Positions 58,171 to 64,000 of a stretch of 64,000 bases of DNA are shown piece by piece. The notes under the pieces were generated by a model. The model was not told the DNA's origin. It saw only the letters and a program-made list of their open reading frames with translations, and ran no database searches. The position numbers and the translations under genes are program-made. The stretch is from NCBI RefSeq assembly GCF_002285265.1, contig NZ_NSJB01000001.1, forward strand, positions 372,001 to 436,000, written 5' to 3'. The DNA is from Vandammella animalimorsus (lineage in GTDB: Bacteria > Pseudomonadota > Gammaproteobacteria > Burkholderiales > Burkholderiaceae_C). Position 1 is the first letter of the stretch. The number at the start of each line of letters is the position of its first letter.

Positions 58171-59514
58171 ATGCCTTCTGCCAGCCAACGCCTGCCCCTG
58201 AGTCTTTTGATGGCCACGGGAATGATGCTGTTTGCGCTGTTCTTCGGCGCGGGCAATCTGATTTTTCCAGCGGCCTTGGGCCAGCAGGCCGGGCAGTCGC
58301 TGTGGCCGGCGGTCTGGGGCTTTTTGATCACGGGCGTGGGCCTGCCCTTGCTGGGGGTGCTGGCGCTGGGCCTGTCACGGGCGCAGGGGCTGCAAGATCT
58401 GGCCTCGCGCGTGCACCCTTGGTTTGGCGTGCTGTTCACCGTGGCCCTGTACCTGACCATCGGCCCCTTGTTTGCGCTGCCGCGCACCGGCTCGGTCGCG
58501 TTCGAGATCGGGCTGTCGCACTGGGTGCCGCAGCAGGGGCGCAAGCTGTGGGAGATCGGCTGCCTGGCGCTGTTTTTTGCCGCCGCGCTGTGGCTGGCGC
58601 TCTCGCCGGGCAAGCTGGTCGGGCGCATCGGCAAGGTGCTCACGCCCTTGCTGCTGCTGGCCATGGCGCTGCTGATTGCCTCGACTTTCGTCGCGCCCAT
58701 GGGCCAGCCCGCTGCGGCGCAGGCGGCCTACCAGGCGCAGCCCTTCGTCAAAGGCTTTCTGGCCGGCTACGACACCATGGACGCGCTGGCCTCGCTGGTG
58801 TTTGGCATGCTGGTGCTGATGAGCGTGCACCAGGCCGGCATCCGCGAGCCAGCCCAGGTCATGCGCGCCACCTTCGCAGCTGGCCTGGTGGCCGCGCTGC
58901 TGCTGGCCGTGGTCTATGTCTGCATTGCCCGCATGGGGGCCACGAGCCTGGCCCAGCTGGGCCTGCTGGACAACGGCGCCAAGGTGCTCTCCGGCGTGGC
59001 CATGCACTATTACGGCGCTTGGGGTGCGGTGCTGCTGGGGGTCATGGTGTTCCTGGCCTGCGTCACCACCGCCGTGGGCCTGTTGGCCGCTTGTGCGGCC
59101 TATTTCAACCATTTGTGGCCAATCTTGAACTACCGCGCGCTGGTGCTGCTGTTCGCGCTGGTTTCCTTTGCCATTGCCAGCCTGGGGCTGGGCACGATTC
59201 TTTCTGCGGCCGTGCCGGTGCTGGTGTTCCTCTACCCGCTGACCATCGTGTTGATTGTGCTGGCCATGGGCCAGGCCTTGTTGGGCTGGGGCGCGGTGGT
59301 GTGGCGCTGGGCCATGGGGGCTACCGTGCTCTCTGCGCTGCTGCATGCGCTCCACAGCGCCAAATGGTTGCCCGCAGCGCTGGCCGATGGATTGGCGCGT
59401 TACGTGCCCGGACAGGAGGCAGGCATGGGCTGGATGGTGTTTGCCGCAGCGGGGCTGGCCCTGGGCCTGCTGCACTGGCAGGCCACTGGGCGCAAGCCCA
59501 TGCAATTGGCGTAG
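58171..59514 (+). CDS. brnQ: branched-chain amino acid transport system II carrier protein
   Basis: A 447-residue, 12-helix cation-coupled importer for leucine, isoleucine and valine. It starts LLMATGMMLFALFFGAGNLIFPAALG, the BrnQ signature, then GFLITGVGLPLLGVLALGLSR and YLTIGPLFALPRTGSVAFEIG. ATG 58171 with GAGG upstream is chosen. It complements the livKHMGF ABC system. It converges with the EamA exporter gene (25-bp gap). Confidence 0.94.
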   Translation: MPSASQRLPLSLLMATGMMLFALFFGAGNLIFPAALGQQAGQSLWPAVWGFLITGVGLPLLGVLALGLSRAQGLQDLASRVHPWFGVLFTVALYLTIGPLFALPRTGSVAFEIGLSHWVPQQGRKLWEIGCLALFFAAALWLALSPGKLVGRIGKVLTPLLLLAMALLIASTFVAPMGQPAAAQAAYQAQPFVKGFLAGYDTMDALASLVFGMLVLMSVHQAGIREPAQVMRATFAAGLVAALLLAVVYVCIARMGATSLAQLGLLDNGAKVLSGVAMHYYGAWGAVLLGVMVFLACVTTAVGLLAACAAYFNHLWPILNYRALVLLFALVSFAIASLGLGTILSAAVPVLVFLYPLTIVLIVLAMGQALLGWGAVVWRWAMGATVLSALLHALHSAKWLPAALADGLARYVPGQEAGMGWMVFAAAGLALGLLHWQATGRKPMQLA

Positions 59515-59538
59515 TGAGATTGTGGGGTTTGCCGGCGC

Positions 59539-60462
59539 TCAAGCCCGCAGCCGCCCCCAGTGCATCAGCGCCATGCCGCCGATGGCCAGCAGGCCGCCCA
59601 GCAGCAGCGTGGCGCCCAATGGTTCGCCCAGCCAGAGGCTGGAGCACAGCACGCCAAACACCGGCACCAGCGTGATATAGCCCGATGCAGCGCCCGCACC
59701 CAGCGCCTTGACGCCAGCGTAATACCAAGCATAGGCCAGCGCGGCGGCGCCAAAGCTCAGCGCCAGCAATGACCACCAGGCCGCAGCAGGGGCTTGCGCC
59801 ATGGCGCGCCAGGCACTGGGGCCTTCCACCCCCAGGCTGAGCAGCACCAGCAGCAGTGCGCCCAGTACCGAGCAAACGCCGGTGGCGCTGAGCGCATCCA
59901 CGCGGGTCAGCACGGCGCGGCCAATCAGCGTATAGGCCGCCCAGCACAGCACGCAGCCCAGCAGCAGCCACTCGCCCAGGCCGGCATCACCAGCACCGGG
60001 CAACTGGCTGCTGGGCGCAGGCGCGCCACTGGCGATGGCCAGCAGCGCACCGCAGATGGCCAGCAGCATGCCCAGCGCGATGGCGCCATTGAGCCGCTCC
60101 TTGAACACCAGCGCCGCCAGCAGCAGCGTGGCCACCGGGTTGAGCGCGATGGCCAGAACAGCCCGGCTGGAGGGCACGGACTGCAAGGCCAGCATGAAAA
60201 ACACCGCATAGCCAAACACCCCGGTGGCCGCAGCCAGAGTCAACCCCAGCCATTGGCGCGATGAGAGGTTGCGCAGCGTACGCAAACGGCCGCTGCGCCC
60301 CATCCACACCAGCAGCAGCGCACTGGCCAGCAAAAAACGCGCTGCCGCCGCCGCCAGCGGCGGCATGTTCAGCGCCACGATGCGCCCCCACGGCCAGGAA
60401 GCGCCCCAGATCATGGCCATGCCCAGCAGGCGAAGGTGAATGGGGTCGAGAAGCAGGCGCAT
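59539..60462 (-). CDS. EamA/DMT-superfamily transporter
   Basis: A 307-residue, ten-helix membrane protein with two EamA halves. The first includes MAMIWGASWPWGRIVALNMPPLAAAAARFLLASALLL and the second GEWLLLGCVLCWAAYTLIGRAVL through GASGYITLVPVFGVLCSSLWLGEPL-like helices. RhtA/YdcZ-class members export amino acids or metabolites, but the substrate is not predictable. ATG 60462 is chosen at MRLLLDPIHLRLLGMA. Confidence 0.88.
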   Translation of the reverse strand: MRLLLDPIHLRLLGMAMIWGASWPWGRIVALNMPPLAAAAARFLLASALLLVWMGRSGRLRTLRNLSSRQWLGLTLAAATGVFGYAVFFMLALQSVPSSRAVLAIALNPVATLLLAALVFKERLNGAIALGMLLAICGALLAIASGAPAPSSQLPGAGDAGLGEWLLLGCVLCWAAYTLIGRAVLTRVDALSATGVCSVLGALLLVLLSLGVEGPSAWRAMAQAPAAAWWSLLALSFGAAALAYAWYYAGVKALGAGAASGYITLVPVFGVLCSSLWLGEPLGATLLLGGLLAIGGMALMHWGRLRA

Positions 60463-60567
60463 GGCGTAGCAGTGGGTGGGCAATAGGGGGCCAAAAGGGC
60501 AGCGGCCAGAGGCAGCCGGCCACAGGCCCGCCAAGGAGGGAAACAGCAGCGGGCGATTGTGCACGGT

Positions 60568-60600
60568 TTGCCCGCTCGCGCCGAGACTTTGAACAGGCTC
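60568..60600. repeat. solo right end of the terminal-inverted-repeat element
   Basis: TTGCCCGCTCGCGCCGAGAC followed by TTTGAACAGGCTC matches the right end of copy 1 with two differences over 33 bases. The remainder of the element is missing. Confidence 0.75.
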
Positions 60601-60662
60601 ATGGCCAGTACGGCCCTGGCCAGGGCAGCCCAGCTTGCCCGTGCGCCAGCGGGGCGCTAGAC

Positions 60663-60679
60663 TGTAGAACATTCCTACA
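60663..60679. promoter_or_regulatory. palindromic operator candidate of the Phd/VapC pair
   Basis: TGTAG-7-CTACA lies 14 bases before the antitoxin ATG, overlapping the probable promoter. Phd/YefM-type antitoxins bind such short palindromes to autorepress. Confidence 0.55.
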
Positions 60680-60692
60680 AATTGGAGGCCCT

Positions 60693-60977
60693 ATGCCGAT
60701 CACCGTGAGCACCCGGGAGTTCAATCAAAAAGCCAGCCAAATGCTGCAACTGTCCCAGCATGAGCCTGTTTTCATCACCAAGTGGGGCAAGATCGTGGGC
60801 GTGCTCTCCAGTTATGAGCAATACCGCCAGCAGGAGGGCAAAAGCCTGGCCGATGCGTTTGCCAGCGGGCACGAAGCGGGCGCATTGGGCGGTGCATTGA
60901 ACGCGGCTTTCGATGACCTGTTGGCCGGCATTCGCCAGCACAGCAGCAAAGTGCGTGAAACGCACTGGGGCGATTGA
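60693..60977 (+). CDS. Phd/YefM-family antitoxin
   Basis: A 94-residue antitoxin with the Phd/YefM N-terminal DNA-binding fold: MPITVSTREFNQKASQMLQL, then EPVFITKWGKIVGVLSSYEQY. The C-terminal part (FDDLLAGIRQHSSKVRETHWGD) probably wraps the toxin. A strong TTGGAGG lies six bases before ATG. Its TGA overlaps the toxin start (TGATG), giving coupled translation with the PIN-domain gene. Confidence 0.92.
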   Translation: MPITVSTREFNQKASQMLQLSQHEPVFITKWGKIVGVLSSYEQYRQQEGKSLADAFASGHEAGALGGALNAAFDDLLAGIRQHSSKVRETHWGD

Positions 60978-61402
60978 TGTATCTGCTCGATACCAACATC
61001 GTCTCCGAGTTGCGCAAGGCGGAGAAAGGCCGGGCCGATGCCCAGGTGCTGCAGTGGTTTTCAGGCATCAAGATTCAGCACGCCTATGTGAGCGTCATCA
61101 GTCTGGCCGAGATTCAAACCGGCATCTTGCTGCTGGCGCGGCGCGATGAACAGGCGGCGGCGATCTTGCAAGACTGGCTGAAAATGCGCCTGCTGCCCGA
61201 GTTTGCCCAGCGCATCCTGCCCTTGGATGCCCAGGCCGCCTTGCTCTCGGCCCAGTTTCATGTGCCGGACAAAAGCCCGCTCAACGATGCCTACATCGCC
61301 GCCACGGCCAAAACGCATGGCCTGACGCTGGTGACCCGCCATGTGCGGGATTTCGCGGGCCTGGGCATCGAGGTCTTTGACCCATTCGCCCAGGGGCGTT
61401 GA
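60977..61402 (+). CDS. vapC: VapC-family PIN-domain ribonuclease toxin
   Basis: A 141-residue PIN-domain nuclease. The acidic metal-binding residues are visible: Asp in MYLLDTNIVSEL, Glu in SVISLAEIQTGI, Asp in SPLNDAYIAATA and Asp in RHVRDFAGLGIEVFDPF. VapC toxins cleave tRNA or rRNA. Start codon ATG 60977 overlaps the antitoxin stop by one base. The pair is complete and looks functional. Confidence 0.93.
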   Translation: MYLLDTNIVSELRKAEKGRADAQVLQWFSGIKIQHAYVSVISLAEIQTGILLLARRDEQAAAILQDWLKMRLLPEFAQRILPLDAQAALLSAQFHVPDKSPLNDAYIAATAKTHGLTLVTRHVRDFAGLGIEVFDPFAQGR

Positions 61403-61422
61403 TGGGGCAGAGCCGCAGGCGC

Positions 61423-63129
61423 TCAGCGCGCTGCCGGCGCCTCTTGCGCCAGCAACTGCGCGCGCAGCCGGGCGCGCAACTCCTTGCGGCTGGTCTTGCC
61501 CACGGCGGTGGTCTCGAAGCTGTCCACAAACACGATCTGATCGGGGATCTTGAAGGCAGCAATCTGGCGGCCCTTGAACCACTGCTTGATCTCGATGGCG
61601 CGCGGTTTTTCGCCCTGGCGGGCGATGACGAAGGCGCAGCTGCGCTCGCCCAGGTATTCGTCGGGGATGGACACCACGGCCGCATCGAACACCTGCGGGT
61701 GGGCCAGCAGATGGTCTTCGATCTCCTCGGCCGAGACTTTCTCGCCCGCGCGGTTGATGTGGTCGGTGGCGCGGCCCTGCACCGTCAGGTAGCCGCGCGC
61801 GTTGCGCAGCACCATGTCGCCAGTGCGGTAGTAGCCATCGTCGGTAAAGCTGCGCGCGTTGGCCGCATCGTCGTTGTGGTAGCGGCGGATGGTGTAAGGC
61901 CCGCGCGTGAGCAAATAGCCCGGCTGCCCCTCGGGCACGGGCTGGCCCAGGTCATCGACCACCAGCACCTCGTCATCAGCGCTGATGGGGCGGCCCTGGG
62001 TTTCGATGACAGTGGCCTCGTCATCGCCCAGCCGGGTGTAGTTCACCAGGCCCTCGGCCATGCCAAAGACCTGCTGCAGCTGGCAGCTCAGGCTGGCGCT
62101 GACGCGCCGCGCCGCCTCGGGCGTGAGCTTGGCGCCGCCCACCTGCAGCGTGCGCAGGCTGCTCAAATCGTGCGCCTGGCCCGCGCCACTGCTGGCCGCC
62201 TGCGCCCACAGCAGCGCCAGCGGCGGCACCAGGCCCACGGCCGTGACGCGCTCGGACGCAATCAGCGGGAAGGCCGCCTCGGGCGAGGGCGAGGGGCTGA
62301 GCACCACCGTGGCCCCGGCGTAAAAAGCGCCAAAGGCCCCAGGCGAACTCATCGGGAAGTTGTGCGCCGCAGGCAGCGCCACCATGTACACGCTGTCTTG
62401 CGTGATGCCGCAAATTTCGTTGCTGGCGCGAAAGCTGTAGATGTAATCGTCGTGCGTGCGCGGGATGAGCTTGGACAGGCCCGTGCTGCCGCCGGAAATC
62501 TGCAAGAAGGCCACGGCCTGCGGGTCGGCATCGGCGCTGGCCAGATCGGGCAGGCGCGCCGCATCGGGTTGGAAGGCATCGAAGGCCATGAACTCCGCCG
62601 CATCGCCGCCGACGATGAACACCTGCTCAAACAAATCGTGCGAAAACGCCTGCTGCCGCAGCTCGCGCGCCAGCGTGCGGTAATCGAACTGCTCGTACTG
62701 CTGCAAGGCCACGTAGGCCGAGGCCTCGGCCTTGTCGATGAAATGGGCGATCTCGCGCGTGCGGTGCGCGGGCAGGGCATAGACCGGAATCAGCCCGGCG
62801 CGAAACAGCCCGAACACCACGCTGTAAAACTCAGGCACATTGCCCATTTGCACCACGACGCGATCGCCCGGCTGCAAGCCGCTGGCCAGAAAGCCGGCCG
62901 CTGCCGTCTCCACCTTCTGCCAGAACTGGGCATAGCTCCAGCGCTGCAGCGCCCCGCCTGCCGAGGGCGAGAAACCCACGATGGCCGTATGCCCGGCGCG
63001 GCGCTGCGCCTGCGCCTGCAGAAAGCCGGCCATCGTCTCGCCCCGCCAATACCCCGCCGCGCGGTAACGGGCCACGAACTCGGGCGGCCAGGTTTGCAGC
63101 AAGGGATGGCGGTGGCGTGAATCGGTCAT
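61423..63129 (-). CDS. 2,3-dihydroxybenzoate-AMP ligase (EntE/DhbE-like)
   Basis: A 568-residue aryl-acid adenylation enzyme that loads 2,3-dihydroxybenzoate, or a near relative such as salicylate, onto an aryl carrier protein for catechol siderophores. Motifs are QISGGSTGLSKLIPRTHDDY, the aryl-acid pocket ALPAAHNFPMSSPG, VFGMAEGLVNYTRL, YYRTGDMVL and the catalytic Lys in TAVGKTSRKEL. It is slightly longer than E. coli EntE (536 aa). The neighbours are a toxin-antitoxin pair and an unrelated exported protein, so no siderophore cluster is visible in the window. A probable Fur box lies just upstream. Confidence 0.9.
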   Translation of the reverse strand: MTDSRHRHPLLQTWPPEFVARYRAAGYWRGETMAGFLQAQAQRRAGHTAIVGFSPSAGGALQRWSYAQFWQKVETAAAGFLASGLQPGDRVVVQMGNVPEFYSVVFGLFRAGLIPVYALPAHRTREIAHFIDKAEASAYVALQQYEQFDYRTLARELRQQAFSHDLFEQVFIVGGDAAEFMAFDAFQPDAARLPDLASADADPQAVAFLQISGGSTGLSKLIPRTHDDYIYSFRASNEICGITQDSVYMVALPAAHNFPMSSPGAFGAFYAGATVVLSPSPSPEAAFPLIASERVTAVGLVPPLALLWAQAASSGAGQAHDLSSLRTLQVGGAKLTPEAARRVSASLSCQLQQVFGMAEGLVNYTRLGDDEATVIETQGRPISADDEVLVVDDLGQPVPEGQPGYLLTRGPYTIRRYHNDDAANARSFTDDGYYRTGDMVLRNARGYLTVQGRATDHINRAGEKVSAEEIEDHLLAHPQVFDAAVVSIPDEYLGERSCAFVIARQGEKPRAIEIKQWFKGRQIAAFKIPDQIVFVDSFETTAVGKTSRKELRARLRAQLLAQEAPAAR

Positions 63130-63139
63130 GACAAGCAGC

Positions 63140-63157
63140 GCAAATAAGAATGATTGC
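63140..63157 (-). promoter_or_regulatory. probable Fur box upstream of the DHB-AMP ligase gene
   Basis: On the minus strand GCAATCATTCTTATTTGC, 10 bases before ATG, resembles the betaproteobacterial Fur operator (GAATCATTCTCATTTGC type). It is AT-rich in a GC-rich context and fits iron-repressed control of catechol siderophore synthesis. Confidence 0.65.
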
Positions 63158-63342
63158 TGAAAAGCGCCGCGATTTTAGGCCCTGTGCAAGGCTTCTGAAT
63201 CAGTGGAGAAAGTGACGCTGGGCCGGGGCGCAGCGCGAACAAAGGCCGCCATGCTGACCCAGCTGTGGGGGAGGGCGTGCCATGCAGCGGCTCGCCCGAA
63301 GCGCGCATTTCTGCCGCTGGTGAAGCGAAGATGAGCGAGCGG

Positions 63343-63966
63343 TCAGCGCGGCGGCTTCAGCAATGGCTCGATCGCCTGCCAGACGTCGGCGCGGTTCACC
63401 TCCAGCGCGTAGGCCTGCCCGCCGCGCTCCAGGCAGGCTGGGGTGAAGGGGTCGGAGCTGTCCATGCTGGAGGGTTTTTGCGCTGGCATGGGCAGGGCCA
63501 GGCTGGTCAGCGCGCCTTGCCTGTCGGTGATGTCCCACAACATCATGGGGTTGATGAGGCATGGCGATTGCCCAGTCTGTGCCGCCCGTCCCGTCTGCCC
63601 CGGTTGTGCCTCGGCATCGGTGCGCACCCGCACGGCGCGCAGGTGGGCCATGCTGGCCTGCACCTGGGCCGCATCGTCCAGCGCGCGGTACAGCGCCCGG
63701 TCCTGCAGCCAGCCGCGCACTATGCCGCGCAATGTGTGGTGGTCGTAAGGCTGGGCGGCGAAGAACCAATGCGTGCTGGCATAGACCTGCACGCGCTGGG
63801 CCTGGCTGGGCAGATGGGCGGCCAGCGTTTGGTCTGCTGTTTGGGCTGCCGTCTGGGTTGCGGTTTGGGGCGTGGTTTGGGCGTCGTGCGGCGGCGCGGG
63901 CAGGCTTTGCGCCGCCAGCGTGGCGGGTAACAACAGGGCCGCTGCCCAGAGTAAACGGTGTTTCAT
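63343..63966 (-). CDS. exported hypothetical protein
   Basis: A 207-residue protein with a signal peptide (MKHRLLWAAALLLPATLAAQS). A Gln/Thr/Ala-rich low-complexity stretch follows (TTPQTATQTAAQTADQT), then a domain with HWFFAAQPYDHHTLRGIVRGWLQ, CLINPMMLWDITDRQGALTS and TPACLERGGQAYALEVNRADVWQAI. Two cysteines could form a disulfide. No family recognised. ATG 63966 follows GGAG; an upstream TTG is adjacent. It lies just upstream of the ligase but is separated by ~210 bp. Confidence 0.6.
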   Translation of the reverse strand: MKHRLLWAAALLLPATLAAQSLPAPPHDAQTTPQTATQTAAQTADQTLAAHLPSQAQRVQVYASTHWFFAAQPYDHHTLRGIVRGWLQDRALYRALDDAAQVQASMAHLRAVRVRTDAEAQPGQTGRAAQTGQSPCLINPMMLWDITDRQGALTSLALPMPAQKPSSMDSSDPFTPACLERGGQAYALEVNRADVWQAIEPLLKPPR

Positions 63967-64000
63967 CAAAAAAGCTCCTGGGGTGGGTGCATCCGAGGGC

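Overview
The window is GC-rich chromosomal DNA, apart from a few AT-rich patches, and looks like a betaproteobacterium of the order Burkholderiales, most probably family Comamonadaceae. The evidence is gene content and order: a polyprenyl (octaprenyl-type) diphosphate synthase, zipA next to ligA, a pssA/leuA pair, and an ahcY-holin-tlyA-metF unit behind an S-adenosylhomocysteine riboswitch. Strong codon bias produces very long antisense reading frames, which are not annotated. No rRNA, tRNA, CRISPR array, intact transposase or prophage was found.

Layout. 0-10 kb: Nudix hydrolase, tsaB, an AT-rich tract, a lipoprotein, a CoA-transferase/racemase pair, bacterioferritin subunit 1, ispB, maiA, a TPR membrane protein, hisC and bacterioferritin subunit 2. 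10-16 kb: ligA, zipA, a DUF697-like protein, a GlsB-type membrane protein and a lipoprotein serine protease, all on the minus strand. 16-22 kb: a complete branched-chain-amino-acid-type ABC transporter (livFGMHK). 22-26 kb: a TRIC-type channel, a phoR-like kinase and a GNAT toxin-antitoxin pair, with copies of a terminal-inverted-repeat element at both ends. 26-29 kb: an AT-rich accessory patch with one possible immunity protein, two tandem paralogues and a decayed lipase-like gene between the paralogues. 29-36 kb: cytochrome bd oxidase and its assembly exporter (cydD-C-A-B-X). 36-44 kb: LOG-family enzyme, a two-module beta-helix lipoprotein, dgkA, maeB and a hypothetical gene. 44-50 kb: lldD, lldP, then leuA behind a leucine attenuator. 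49-57 kb: pssA, dusB, rlpA, metF, tlyA, a holin-like protein and ahcY. 57-64 kb: PP2C phosphatase, brnQ, an EamA exporter, a Phd/VapC-type pair, a 2,3-dihydroxybenzoate-AMP ligase with a probable Fur box, and an exported hypothetical protein.

How the parts fit. The housekeeping functions are respiration at low oxygen (cyd), lactate use (lld), branched-chain amino acid uptake and leucine synthesis (liv, brnQ, leuA), the activated-methyl cycle (ahcY, metF) and iron storage (two complementary bacterioferritin subunits). The most informative non-standard signals are the divided ferroxidase/haem residues of the two bacterioferritins, the leuA leader peptide with tandem CTA codons, two dispersed repeat families (one abutting TGA stop codons), and the remnant toxin/immunity patch at 26-29 kb.
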